The notes: generated by a model from the letters alone, not told the origin. A DNA stretch of 64,000 nucleotides from an uncultured Clostridia bacterium (GCA_905235815.1 CAJOMT010000001.1:1-64000), one strand, 5' to 3'. Positions 9,246 to 18,932 are shown, counted from the first letter of the stretch. Numbers and translations are program-made.

Positions 9246-9320
9246 GGTGGAGATAAAGGGACTCGAACCCTCGGCCTATGCGTTGCGAACGCATCGCTCT
9301 ACCAACTGAGCCATATCCCC
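9245..9320 (-). tRNA. tRNA-Ala (anticodon CGC), CCA encoded
   Basis: Reverse complement GGGGATATGGCTCAGTTGGTAGAGCGATGCGTTCGCAACGCATAGGCCGAGGGTTCGAGTCCCTTTATCTCCACCA folds as a cloverleaf; loop TTCGCAA gives anticodon CGC; acceptor stem has the G3:U70 alanine identity pair. Confidence 0.95.
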
Positions 9321-9389
9321 ATCGGCTTTTGTATTATATCACCTTTTTTTGTTTTTTGCAACGGTTTTTTATCCTTTTATAAAAAATTG

Positions 9390-10580
9390 TTAAATAAATT
9401 TCGTTTCATATTCGTTGTCTCTGCGTTCGGTTATATAATTGTAAACGTCCACAGCAAATGCGTCTTTTAAGAAACATTCTTTGGATATGCCTTTTAATGC
9501 GGCAACGTCGCTTTTTCTCGTTATAAGCGGTATACTCGAATACTTGCTCATATATGAAAGTATTTCAGGCTCGTTTTTATTTACGGCAAGGACTTTCAGG
9601 TATAATTTCCCGTTCAGACATTTCTTTACGAATGAGTTTTCTATGCCGAGAAAATTTGCAGTCAAAATTCTGTTTATACGAGTATAAGTATAGCGTTTCG
9701 TCTTTAATTTATCCTTTAATTCGTCCAAACTTCCGCTTGTTTTCGAGAGCGCTTTGATACGGTTTTCAAGCCCTTCGGTGCAATCTGTGATTTTGCGCAG
9801 ATCGGATTTTGTCGAGCGCAGAACCGAATAATAAATCAAATCGTCGATATTCGGAATTTTGCTCGGCATATCGTCGGAGACGAACTTCGGCACGAATTGT
9901 TTGGCTTTCTCTATATCTCCGTTTTTTAAAGCCGTTCTTATTGCGAGGGCGGAGGGGAGAGATTCGTCCGTTAAAGCGGTATCGTTGTATCCGTTTCCGC
10001 TGCGGATAATGGGATATAAATCTATATCCGAATTCGATTCTATCACCGCTTTGGCGTATTCTATTCCGAGTATGTTGTTTGGACTTTTAAGTAAATCGAA
10101 ATCGAGGTCGTCGATATCCATTTTAGAAAGGGCGTTTACTTTTGCCGTAATATACGAAACTCCCGTTTTCAATTCTTCCTTTAATGCCGCTTTAAATTCT
10201 TTCGTTTCGCTTAAAAGGGCAGAGGCGGTGGCGATGAGTTTATTTTTTTTAGCGCTTTCGGTGCCGAAACATAAAACTTTATCGCCTTTTATCGAGTTGA
10301 TGAGTTTTATTCCGCCTTTGGCGAATATTTCCGCAGGCGAAACGGCAAACGCCGTCGGTAGTTCAAAGACTATGTCTGCGCCCGCTTTTACCGCATGCGC
10401 CGCCCTCGTGTATTTGTCCATAACGGCTATTTCGCCGCGCTGGGTAAAATTACCGCTCAAAATAACGGCGGTTATATCCGGTTTTATTTCGTTTTTAATA
10501 ATTTCGATATGGCGGTAATGTCCGTTATGAAAGGGATTATACTCGCATATTGCAAAACAAATTTTCAAAATATTCTCCAC
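9390..10580 (-). CDS. tmcAL: tRNA(Met) cytidine acetate ligase (TmcAL/YlbM family)
   Basis: 396 aa; ICEYNPFHNGHYRHIE nucleotidyltransferase motif, ILSGNFTQRGE, DIVFELPTAFAVSPAEIFAKGGIKLIN. Confidence 0.9.
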   Translation of the reverse strand: MENILKICFAICEYNPFHNGHYRHIEIIKNEIKPDITAVILSGNFTQRGEIAVMDKYTRAAHAVKAGADIVFELPTAFAVSPAEIFAKGGIKLINSIKGDKVLCFGTESAKKNKLIATASALLSETKEFKAALKEELKTGVSYITAKVNALSKMDIDDLDFDLLKSPNNILGIEYAKAVIESNSDIDLYPIIRSGNGYNDTALTDESLPSALAIRTALKNGDIEKAKQFVPKFVSDDMPSKIPNIDDLIYYSVLRSTKSDLRKITDCTEGLENRIKALSKTSGSLDELKDKLKTKRYTYTRINRILTANFLGIENSFVKKCLNGKLYLKVLAVNKNEPEILSYMSKYSSIPLITRKSDVAALKGISKECFLKDAFAVDVYNYITERRDNEYETKFI

Positions 10581-10687
10581 TAAACGATTGATATTTGGAA
10601 ATTTTTGGTGTATAATATGTAAGGTTATTATTATTGTATACTAAAAAATGATTTTTATCAATTGTTTTTTTAAGTAAAGGAGAAAAA

Positions 10688-11689
10688 ATGTCAAAAGTAT
10701 TGGATAATATTAAAGAGAGAGCGGCGGCTCTCGGTAAAAACATCGTTTTGCCGGAAGGCGAAGACCCGAGAGTAGTCGAGGCGGCAGCGGTTGCTACGAA
10801 AGAGGGAATAGCAAAGATAACTCTCCTCGGCAACATTGACGAGATAAAGAAAGCTAATCCGAACGTCGATTTGAGCGGCGTGACCGTAATCGATCCGCTC
10901 ACTTACGAAAAGACGGAAGAATATGCGAATTTGTTATACGAACTCCGCAAGGAAAAGGGAATGACCGAAGAACTTGCCAAAGAAACCGTCAGAAAAGATT
11001 ATACTATGTACGGCGCATTGATGTTGAAGGTCGGCGACGTAGACGGAATGGTTTCGGGAGCATGTCATTCTACGGCTAACACTTTGCGCCCGGGACTTCA
11101 AGTCATAAAGACGGCAAAAGGCACTCCTATCGTTTCCGCATACTTTTTGATGATTGCGCCTGAGGGCGGAAATAAGTATTGCGAGGACGGTTGCTATATT
11201 TATGCCGATTCCGGTTTAAACCAGAACCCGACGGCGGAGCAACTTGCCTATATTGCCGAATCGTCGGCAAAGAGCGCTATTGCAATAGCGGGAATAGAAC
11301 CGAGAATAGCGTTTATTTCACACTCGACCAAGGGTTCGGCAAAGCATGCGGACGTCGATAAAGTAGTTGAGGCAGTCAACAAATTCCACGAAATCGCTCC
11401 GCAGTTTTTGGCTGACGGCGAACTTCAATTCGATGCGGCTATCGTACCGGAAGTCGGCAAGAGCAAAGCGCCGGGCTCGAAAGTTGCGGGACATGCAAAC
11501 GTCCTTATATTCCCCGACCTCGACGCCGGCAATTCTAACTATAAAAACACCGAAAGATTGGGCGGATTTCAGGCGATAGGACCTCTTTGTCAAGGTCTTG
11601 CAAAGCCGATAAACGATTTGTCGAGAGGCTGCCATATGGAAGATATAGTGGCGGCGGTGGCGATAACTGCGCTTCAAACCCAAATTTAA
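10688..11689 (+). CDS. pta: Phosphate acetyltransferase
   Basis: ALGKNIVLPEGEDPRVVEAA, MVSGACHSTANTLRPGLQVI, LIFPDLDAGNSNYKNTERLGG. Confidence 0.95.
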   Translation: MSKVLDNIKERAAALGKNIVLPEGEDPRVVEAAAVATKEGIAKITLLGNIDEIKKANPNVDLSGVTVIDPLTYEKTEEYANLLYELRKEKGMTEELAKETVRKDYTMYGALMLKVGDVDGMVSGACHSTANTLRPGLQVIKTAKGTPIVSAYFLMIAPEGGNKYCEDGCYIYADSGLNQNPTAEQLAYIAESSAKSAIAIAGIEPRIAFISHSTKGSAKHADVDKVVEAVNKFHEIAPQFLADGELQFDAAIVPEVGKSKAPGSKVAGHANVLIFPDLDAGNSNYKNTERLGGFQAIGPLCQGLAKPINDLSRGCHMEDIVAAVAITALQTQI

Positions 11690-11750
11690 ACAGTTATAGT
11701 TTACCGGATAAAAGGTATAAATGTGTAAAATATTTAATTGGAGATAAATT

Positions 11751-12947
11751 ATGAAAATTTTAGTTGTAAACGCCGGCAGTTCCTCGCTTAAATATCAACT
11801 TATCGATATGGAAACCGAAAGCGTAATAGCGAAAGGCGGTTGCGAAAAAATCGGTTTAGAGGGTTCTTTTTGCAAGCATAAGGCAAACGGCAAGGAAACG
11901 CAGATAAATGCGCCTATGCCGACGCATAAAGAAGCGATACAAATAGTTTTAGACGCACTCGTCGATAAGGAGTACGGCGCTATAAAATCTATGGATGAGA
12001 TAGACGCCGTAGGACATAGAATAGTCCATAGCGGCGAGATATTCAACGATTCCGTACTTTTAACGGACGAAAATATGAAGAAAATCGAAAGTTTGACCGA
12101 ACTTGCGCCCCTTCATCAACCGGCGAATATAATCGGCGTAAACGCTTGCAAGGCGATAATGCCGAACGTGCCGATGGTAGGCGTGTTCGATACGGCTTTC
12201 CATTCCACTATGCCTGAGAAGGCTTATATATTCGGAATACCCTACGAGGCTTATACCGATTATAAGGTAAGGCGTTACGGATTTCACGGCACGAGCCATA
12301 GATTTGTTTCAAACGAAGCGGCGAAATATCTCGGCAGAGAGAACGATCCGAACTTTAAAGTAATAACGATGCACCTCGGAAACGGTTCGTCGATATCTGC
12401 GATAAAGGGCGGTAAGAGTCTCGATACGTCGATGAGTTTCACTCCGCTCGGCGGCGTTCCTATGGGAACGAGGTCGGGAGATTTGGATCCGGCGATAGTA
12501 GAATATCTTGCAGGGAAATACAATATGACCGTTACCGAAACCATTACTTATCTTAATAAGAAATCGGGCGTAATGGGAATAAGCGGAGTATCTTCGGATT
12601 TCAGAAATTTAAGCGAGGCGGCTGAAAACGGTAACAAGCGTGCACGCCTTGCGCTCGACGTGTTCAATTACAGTTGTAAAAAATATTTGGGAGCATACGC
12701 TGCGGCGCTCGGCGGAGTAGACTGCGTGGTATTCACGGCGGGTATCGGCGAGCACGACGCAACGGTAAGACAAGCGATAGCCGAAGATATGGAATATATG
12801 GGAATTGAAATCGACAAAGAGAAAAATGCTCATATAACCGACGGAATATGCGATATCAGCGGCGCACATTCCAAGGTAAAAGTTTTGGTTATTCCGACCA
12901 ATGAAGAGCTTGTAATTGCGAGAGATACCGAAAGATTGGCAAAATAA
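11751..12947 (+). CDS. ackA: Acetate kinase
   Basis: MKILVVNAGSSSLKYQLID, VGHRIVHSGE, RRYGFHGTSHRFVS, FTAGIGEHDATVRQ. Confidence 0.97.
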   Translation: MKILVVNAGSSSLKYQLIDMETESVIAKGGCEKIGLEGSFCKHKANGKETQINAPMPTHKEAIQIVLDALVDKEYGAIKSMDEIDAVGHRIVHSGEIFNDSVLLTDENMKKIESLTELAPLHQPANIIGVNACKAIMPNVPMVGVFDTAFHSTMPEKAYIFGIPYEAYTDYKVRRYGFHGTSHRFVSNEAAKYLGRENDPNFKVITMHLGNGSSISAIKGGKSLDTSMSFTPLGGVPMGTRSGDLDPAIVEYLAGKYNMTVTETITYLNKKSGVMGISGVSSDFRNLSEAAENGNKRARLALDVFNYSCKKYLGAYAAALGGVDCVVFTAGIGEHDATVRQAIAEDMEYMGIEIDKEKNAHITDGICDISGAHSKVKVLVIPTNEELVIARDTERLAK

Positions 12948-12979
12948 TGCTTAAAATTTTTTAAAAGGCATAAAAAATA

Positions 12980-13008
12980 TTGACAATCTTCAAAATTTAA
13001 TATATAAT
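12980..13008 (+). promoter_or_regulatory. Sigma-A promoter for yceD-rpmF
   Basis: TTGACA-N17-TATAAT, both hexamers at consensus. Confidence 0.8.
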
Positions 13009-13021
13009 TGAAAGGCTTGAT

Positions 13022-13465
13022 ATGGTTATCGATATTAAAAAATTAAAGAGTAGCGGGAAAAGCGAATGTTCATTTCATTTCGAGTGCGAGTTGCAAAGCG
13101 ACGTGATAACGCTTCCCGACGCCGAATTTTCCAAACCCGTCTCAGTAACCGGACGTTTGACTTTGAGCGGAAAGACCGTAATAGTCGAGGGCGAAATCGA
13201 ATACGTTTTGTCTGCGCACTGTTCGAGGTGCTTGACCGAAACGGAGTATAGGGCGGTAGTTGAATTCGACGAAGAATATTCTGAAGACAAAGAAGATGTC
13301 GATGCGTATATCTATTCAAAAGGGTTAGTGGATCTGACCGAAATGGTAAGAGAAAAAGTAATTTTATCTATGCCGTATTCGGTGTATTGCAAGGAAGATT
13401 GCAAAGGTCTGTGTCCCGTGTGCGGGATAAATTTAAACGAAGCGCAATGCGATTGTAATAAGTAA
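13022..13465 (+). CDS. YceD/DUF177 family protein
   Basis: 147 aa with CSRC...CKEDCKGLCPVCGINLNEAQCDC pattern, directly upstream of rpmF as is typical. Confidence 0.85.
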   Translation: MVIDIKKLKSSGKSECSFHFECELQSDVITLPDAEFSKPVSVTGRLTLSGKTVIVEGEIEYVLSAHCSRCLTETEYRAVVEFDEEYSEDKEDVDAYIYSKGLVDLTEMVREKVILSMPYSVYCKEDCKGLCPVCGINLNEAQCDCNK

Positions 13466-13483
13466 AAAGGCAGGTGTAAACAA

Positions 13484-13681
13484 ATGGCAGTTCCAAAGCA
13501 TAAGGTTTCCAAACAGAGAGGGAACAAGAGATTTGCGAGTAATTATAAGGTAGCTACTCCGACGTTGGTGGAGTGTCCTCAATGTCACGAACTCAAAGTT
13601 CCGCATAAAGTCTGCGCTAAATGCGGATATTATGACGGCAAACTCGTAGTTGATAAGACTGAGAAAAAAGAGGCTGAATAA
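13484..13681 (+). CDS. rpmF: 50S ribosomal protein L32
   Basis: MAVPKHKVSKQRGNKRFA; CPQCHELKVPHKVCAKCGYYDGK zinc ribbon. Confidence 0.97.
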   Translation: MAVPKHKVSKQRGNKRFASNYKVATPTLVECPQCHELKVPHKVCAKCGYYDGKLVVDKTEKKEAE

Positions 13682-13696
13682 ACTAAAAAAATAAAA

Positions 13697-13729
13697 GAGG
13701 CGGATAGAAAATGCTATTCGCCTTATTTT
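13697..13729 (+). terminator. Intrinsic terminator after rpmF
   Basis: AGGCGGATAG/CTATTCGCCT stem followed by TATTTTC. Confidence 0.55.
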
Positions 13730-13741
13730 CGTTAATTTTAT

Positions 13742-14677
13742 ATGCATTTGAAAAAATATACTAAAAAAAGTCTGTTTGGAAGACTGCTTATATTTTTAGC
13801 GACTATCGTATGGGGTAGTTCTTTCGTCGTACTGAAAGATACGCTTGATAATATCGGCAACGGACATTTCACGTTTTTCATACTGGCGTGTCGTTTTTTG
13901 TTGGCGTCCGTTTGCTTTTTGCTAATTGCCTTAGGTCGGCTTAAAAATTTCAATAAAGATATAGTCGTAAAGGGTATTATATTAGGTGTGATACTGTCTT
14001 GTGCATACGGCTTGCAGACGGTCGGCTTGAAGTATACAACCGAATCCAAGAACGCATTTTTAACAGCAATTTATTGTGTATTAGTGCCGTTTTTGGTTTG
14101 GATTATACAGAAAAGGCGGCCGAAAGTTAAAAATTACGTTGCCGGAGTTCTATGTGTTGTCGGAATAGCGTTCGTTGGTATAATCGGCAATAGCGAAAGG
14201 GGCAGTGCCGAGGCGCTCGGCAATTTCCTATCGGTTATATGCGGTATATTTTACGCATTACAGATAATGTACAATACGCAGTTTTTAAAGGGTAACGATC
14301 CGATTTTATTGCTGATAGTAGAATGTTTTACTTGTGCCGTAATCTTTTCGCTGATATCCGGCTGCTTTGAATTTCCAATGCACCACTCTGAGTTTTCGCT
14401 TAGCGGCGAGGCAATATGGAAGATTTTATATTTGGGTATATTTGCGACGTGTTTTGCGCAATTTGCTCAACTTTACGGTCAGAAATTCGTTTCGCCGACG
14501 ACCACTTCGATTATACTTTCATTCGAGGCGGTATTCGGGACTTTGTTCGAGATAATATTCAGAGACGTCAATATGACGGTATATATGATAATAGGTTTTG
14601 TTCTGATTTTTACGGCGCTTATAATAAACGAAGTCGGATTGCCGAGTTTTAAGCGAAAAACAAATGATGGTGCGTAG
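13742..14677 (+). CDS. EamA/DMT family transporter
   Basis: 311 aa, ~10 TM; ATIVWGSSFVVLKD and a second EamA-like repeat (LYLGIFATCFAQFAQLYGQKFVSPTTTSIILSFEAVFGTLFE). Confidence 0.85.
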   Translation: MHLKKYTKKSLFGRLLIFLATIVWGSSFVVLKDTLDNIGNGHFTFFILACRFLLASVCFLLIALGRLKNFNKDIVVKGIILGVILSCAYGLQTVGLKYTTESKNAFLTAIYCVLVPFLVWIIQKRRPKVKNYVAGVLCVVGIAFVGIIGNSERGSAEALGNFLSVICGIFYALQIMYNTQFLKGNDPILLLIVECFTCAVIFSLISGCFEFPMHHSEFSLSGEAIWKILYLGIFATCFAQFAQLYGQKFVSPTTTSIILSFEAVFGTLFEIIFRDVNMTVYMIIGFVLIFTALIINEVGLPSFKRKTNDGA

Positions 14678-14698
14678 AATTTTTTTATCCGACTACTA

Positions 14699-14727
14699 TT
14701 GACAAATTCTTTTAATTGTGATAATAT
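14699..14727 (+). promoter_or_regulatory. Sigma-A promoter for the rubrerythrin gene
   Basis: TTGACA-N17-TAATAT. Confidence 0.65.
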
Positions 14728-14753
14728 AAAATAAAAAACGAGGAGATAAAATT

Positions 14754-15299
14754 ATGGCTAAATACGTTTGCCCGATATGCGGGTATGTTCACGAGGGTGA
14801 CGAGGCTCCGGAATTTTGTCCGGTATGTAAATGTCCTGGAGAGAAATTCACTGTACAGGCCGAAGAAATGACGTGGGCGGCAGAACACGTTGTAGGCATT
14901 GCAAAGGACGTTGACGAAGAAATCAAAGCAGGCCTTAGGATGAATTTCGAGGGCGAGTGCAGCGAAGTGGGAATGTACCTTGCAATGGCAAGAGTTGCAT
15001 ACAGAGAGGGCTATCCGGAAATCGGTCTTTATTATGAAAAGGCGGCATGGGAGGAGGCTGAACACGCAGCGAAATTTGCTGAAATGCTCGGCGAAGTAGT
15101 AACTCCGTGCACCAAAAAGAATTTGCAACTTCGCGTAGATGCGGAAAACGGCGCAACTTCCGGTAAAACCGAACTTGCAAAAAAGGCTAAGGCTTTGAAT
15201 TTAGATGCGATACACGATAGCGTTCACGAAATGGCAAGGGACGAAGCACGCCACGGAAAGGCGTTTAAAGGTTTACTTGACAGATATTTCGGCAAATAA
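14754..15299 (+). CDS. Reverse rubrerythrin (N-terminal rubredoxin domain, C-terminal ferritin-like domain)
   Basis: N-terminal [27 protein letters not shown], then [17 protein letters not shown]...[12 protein letters not shown]...DEARHGKAF. Confidence 0.92.
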   Translation: MAKYVCPICGYVHEGDEAPEFCPVCKCPGEKFTVQAEEMTWAAEHVVGIAKDVDEEIKAGLRMNFEGECSEVGMYLAMARVAYREGYPEIGLYYEKAAWEEAEHAAKFAEMLGEVVTPCTKKNLQLRVDAENGATSGKTELAKKAKALNLDAIHDSVHEMARDEARHGKAFKGLLDRYFGK

Positions 15300-15357
15300 A
15301 AAATAAAACGTAAGGAGCGCAAGAGAATTCTTGCGCTCTCATTACTTTAGGGGTAAT

Positions 15358-16698
15358 ATGGGTATGAAAAAAACTACTGCTATAATATTTAATATAGTCA
15401 TAGCATTGATATGTGCGGCTTCAATCGCCGGTTATTTTGTAATGCCGTTTTGGAAAGTCGAAGCGAAATTTACTATGACGGACGATTTGGCGGACTATAT
15501 AGAACAGGATATAATCGCTTCGATGAAAACGAGCGAAGACAATTCTGAAATAGACGTAAAACAAATGGCGACGGACGTAGTTGAATCTTTAAGAGAAGAA
15601 AGATTTTCTATTCGTTTATCTGCGGAGTTAAAGACTATTGACTTTTTGTATGCGCTTGCATACAGAGATACTGAATCGATAGAGAATACTGTTAATACGG
15701 TGGTTGATTCGTTTATCAGCAGCATATCCAACGAGATTGATGCGGCGCTGAAAACAGTCAGTAAATCTGCAGTAAAATCGGCTGCGAAAGTTACTGTGGC
15801 TCAAGTTCTGGAAGATTACAACGCCGAAGAAGTTTTGTCTGAGCTCGGCATAGACGACGAGTATTTGAACAACAGCATAGATAAAATTTACGATATATTG
15901 TCGAGCGACGATGCTACCGTAGAAAACGTTACCGATGCGATAATAGAGATATTCGATGAAGTTGTCGCTAATATAGAGGAAAGCGAGTACGCCGATAAAA
16001 TCGGAGAAATTACGGACGAAGACAGAGAGGAGATAAGGGAACAAGTAGAAAAAGCCCTTGCCGAGATTGCCGATGAGGACGGACGTATAGACATAGAAGG
16101 TCTGGTACTTAAATATATCGGTCTCTTAGACGAGACAGATGGCGGCTCTGGCGCTGAGACGGAATCCGAGCCGAACTCTGAGCCGTCTGCGCTCAGGTAT
16201 GTATTCGGTGCAAATACGGCGTTTGCAGATGAGGAAAACACGGGAAAGACCACGACGACAGATGAAGTTAAAGAAAGATTAAAGAATTCCATAATGAAAT
16301 CCTTGTCGTCGGGTAATAATGAAATTTTACTATACGTTATGATGGGAATAGGTATTTGGATTCTCATAACTTTACTCGTTTGGGTATATCTCATAATAAA
16401 AATTCTGGTAAAATCGTTTACCCAAAGACCGTGCATAAAATTGAAGGCAGCGATATGGTTTGGCTATTCGCCGTATGTATTACTCGTATTGTTCCCAACG
16501 ATTATATCGCTTATATTTACGAAATTTGACTTGTTTGGTTCCATATTGTCCATATTGACTGCCAAAGCGCTTACGTTCATCGGGGCGTTCAAATTGTCGT
16601 TCTTTTCGGGCGGAATAGTGTCGTTTATAGGTGCGATGGCGTTGATTGTGATATGGATATTCTATCGAGGGATCCGCAAGGGATTTAACAAAAAGTAA
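15358..16698 (+). CDS. Membrane protein of unknown function with a large acidic extracytoplasmic region
   Basis: Start set at MGMKK (AGGGGTAAT before ATG; the ORF-track start lies in a hairpin). N-terminal TM, ~290-aa acidic helical region, three to four C-terminal TMs. Confidence 0.75.
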   Translation: MGMKKTTAIIFNIVIALICAASIAGYFVMPFWKVEAKFTMTDDLADYIEQDIIASMKTSEDNSEIDVKQMATDVVESLREERFSIRLSAELKTIDFLYALAYRDTESIENTVNTVVDSFISSISNEIDAALKTVSKSAVKSAAKVTVAQVLEDYNAEEVLSELGIDDEYLNNSIDKIYDILSSDDATVENVTDAIIEIFDEVVANIEESEYADKIGEITDEDREEIREQVEKALAEIADEDGRIDIEGLVLKYIGLLDETDGGSGAETESEPNSEPSALRYVFGANTAFADEENTGKTTTTDEVKERLKNSIMKSLSSGNNEILLYVMMGIGIWILITLLVWVYLIIKILVKSFTQRPCIKLKAAIWFGYSPYVLLVLFPTIISLIFTKFDLFGSILSILTAKALTFIGAFKLSFFSGGIVSFIGAMALIVIWIFYRGIRKGFNKK

Positions 16699-16712
16699 TT
16701 TAATTGAATTTA

Positions 16713-16745
16713 TAAGGCATTATCTCAGTTGCGGATAATGCCTTA
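16713..16745 (+). terminator. Intrinsic terminator-like hairpin
   Basis: TAAGGCATTATC...GATAATGCCTTA. Confidence 0.55.
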
Positions 16746-16853
16746 CTTATTTTATATTTGAATAAATTATCGTATAAAATTGTTTGATAAAACCTTGCAA
16801 AATATCGGTAAAAGTGCTAAAATAATGGAAATGGAACTATCGGAGGTTGAAAA

Positions 16854-17552
16854 TTGAAAATTTATGCGATAAGCGATTTGCATATGTCTACGACTTCCGA
16901 TAAGCCGATGGATATTTTCGGTTTTACATGGCATAATTATCTTGAAAAAATACACGCCGATTGGGAAGAAAAGGTTACCGACGAGGACGTAGTGCTTATC
17001 GGCGGCGATATAAGTTGGGCAATGGACCTTAAAGACGCAATAACAGATATAAACACTCTCGTCGGATTAAAGGGCAAAAAGGTTATGGTGCGTGGCAACC
17101 ACGATTATTGGTGGAAAAGTATATCCCGAATAAGAGCGAGTTTACCCGAGACGTTTTACGCCCTTCAAAACGACAGCGTCAAGTTTGGAAATCGGATAAT
17201 TTGCGGATCGAGGGCATGGTGTACGGAAGGTTCTCCCGATTTCAAGGAGCAAGACCGAAAGATATATCTTCGTGAAGTGGAAAGATTGAGATTAGCGCTC
17301 GGGAGCGCCCAAAAAGCGCAAGAAGAGGGCGATGAAATATATTGTTTGATACATTATCCGCCGTTTAACGCCAAGCGTGAAAATTCGCTTTTCACCGAAT
17401 TGTTTGAAAGTTTCGGGGTAAAAAAGGTCATTTACGGTCATCTCCACGGCAAGGACAGCAGGACGGATCTTAAAATCGAAAAGAACGGAATAACTTATTA
17501 TTTGACTTCTTGCGATCAGACGGATAACAAATTGATATTGATAGACGGTTAA
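16854..17552 (+). CDS. Metallophosphoesterase
   Basis: YAISDLHM, LIGGDISWAMD, VRGNHDYWW, IHYPPF, YGHLHG motifs. Confidence 0.92.
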   Translation: MKIYAISDLHMSTTSDKPMDIFGFTWHNYLEKIHADWEEKVTDEDVVLIGGDISWAMDLKDAITDINTLVGLKGKKVMVRGNHDYWWKSISRIRASLPETFYALQNDSVKFGNRIICGSRAWCTEGSPDFKEQDRKIYLREVERLRLALGSAQKAQEEGDEIYCLIHYPPFNAKRENSLFTELFESFGVKKVIYGHLHGKDSRTDLKIEKNGITYYLTSCDQTDNKLILIDG

Positions 17553-17558
17553 AATATT

Positions 17559-18635
17559 ATGGGAAAATTTAAATCGACAGTTAAAAGAATAAGTACGCGT
17601 TGGTTTATCGACGCATTTTCCGGAATGGCACAAGGGCTTTTTTGTACTCTTATAGCCGGAACCATACTCGGCCAGATAGCGGGTTGGGTAGGCGATAATT
17701 TTATCGGGAATACGCTGAATTATATCGCTTCGCTTGCTAAAACTTTAATGGGAGCGGGCGTAGGAATCGGTATAGCGCATGCGTTAAAGTGTTCGAAACT
17801 AACTATGTTTTCCGCAGCGGTTGCAGGGCTTGCCGGCGCATTTTCGGATAAAATTCCGGCAGGAAGTTTTACTCTCGTTCTCGGCGCTCCGGGCAACCCG
17901 ATAGGCGCATACGTCGTTGCGCTTTTTTCAATAGAGATAGCCTCGCTTTATGCCGGAAAGACAAAACTCGATATATTACTCGTTCCGCTCGGAATGATGC
18001 TTTTAACGTTTATAGGTTTTTATTTGGCGTATCCGTTTATTTGGATAATAGGTCAGCTAGGCGTATTGATATCAAAGGCGACGACCATCACGCCGTTTTT
18101 AATGGGAATAGTAATTTCCGTAATAATGGGCGTACTGCTTACGATGCCGACGTCCTCTGCGGCGATATGGATATCGGTTGCGAGCGGTATAACGGACGAC
18201 GCAATGCTGATAGCGGGCGGAGCGGCGGTAGTCGGCTGTTCGTGCCACATGATAGGGTTTGCCGTGGCGTCGCTTAGAGAGAACGGCGTTTCGGGGCTTA
18301 TATCTCAGGGTATAGGAACGAGTATGTTGCAGATACCGAATATAATGAAAAAACCCGTAATAATGCTTCCCGAGATAATTTCGAGCGCAATTTTAGGCCC
18401 GATATCGACTTGTGTTTTCGGACTGAAATGTAACGCCGTAGGCGGCGGAATGGGCACGAGCGGACTCGTCGGAGTATTCGGGGTAATAGACTCCAATCCG
18501 GATATGAACGGTTGGATACTCGCTTTGGCGATAGCGCTTCTGATATTTATTTTACCGGCAGTTTTAAGTTTCGGTTTCTCTGAAATTTTCAGAAAAGCGG
18601 GTTGGATAAAATTCGGCGACCAAAAATTAGAATAA
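17559..18635 (+). CDS. PTS EIIC-like membrane protein (PTS_EIIC_2 type), no IIA/IIB nearby
   Basis: 358-aa polytopic protein; WFIDAFSGMAQGLFCTLIAGTI..., GAPGNPIGAYVVAL, MPTSSAAI, GGGMGTSGLVG. Confidence 0.75.
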   Translation: MGKFKSTVKRISTRWFIDAFSGMAQGLFCTLIAGTILGQIAGWVGDNFIGNTLNYIASLAKTLMGAGVGIGIAHALKCSKLTMFSAAVAGLAGAFSDKIPAGSFTLVLGAPGNPIGAYVVALFSIEIASLYAGKTKLDILLVPLGMMLLTFIGFYLAYPFIWIIGQLGVLISKATTITPFLMGIVISVIMGVLLTMPTSSAAIWISVASGITDDAMLIAGGAAVVGCSCHMIGFAVASLRENGVSGLISQGIGTSMLQIPNIMKKPVIMLPEIISSAILGPISTCVFGLKCNAVGGGMGTSGLVGVFGVIDSNPDMNGWILALAIALLIFILPAVLSFGFSEIFRKAGWIKFGDQKLE

Positions 18636-18674
18636 ACCGACAATTTACCTCATAAAATATATCGAGGTAAATAT

Positions 18675-18932
18675 ATGGAAAATTCAGCGCAAAATCTCAC
18701 GTTAGAGAACAGACGGTTATTGAAATTAAACGGCGTTTTGGACGTAGGCTCGTTCAACGAGTCGGAAGTGAAGTTAATGCTGCCCGAGGGCGTCAAATTG
18801 ACGGTAGTCGGCGAAAAAATGCAGATTATGGGGTTTGATAAGCGCACGGGCGAATGTGCGATATCGGGCAAAATAAACGCATTAAAGTATTCGGATAAAT
18901 CTTTACCCACAGCCAAGCGGTTCTTTAAATAA
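18675..18932 (+). CDS. yabP: Sporulation protein YabP
   Basis: 85 aa; LENRRLLKLNGVLDVGSFNESEVKL...G.L.V.G..L.I...; next to yabQ/divIC. Confidence 0.88.
   Translation: MENSAQNLTLENRRLLKLNGVLDVGSFNESEVKLMLPEGVKLTVVGEKMQIMGFDKRTGECAISGKINALKYSDKSLPTAKRFFK

Noticed and set aside
9859-10518. 219-aa + strand ORF antisense to tmcAL
   Set aside because: Shadow ORF of a strongly supported conserved gene on the other strand.
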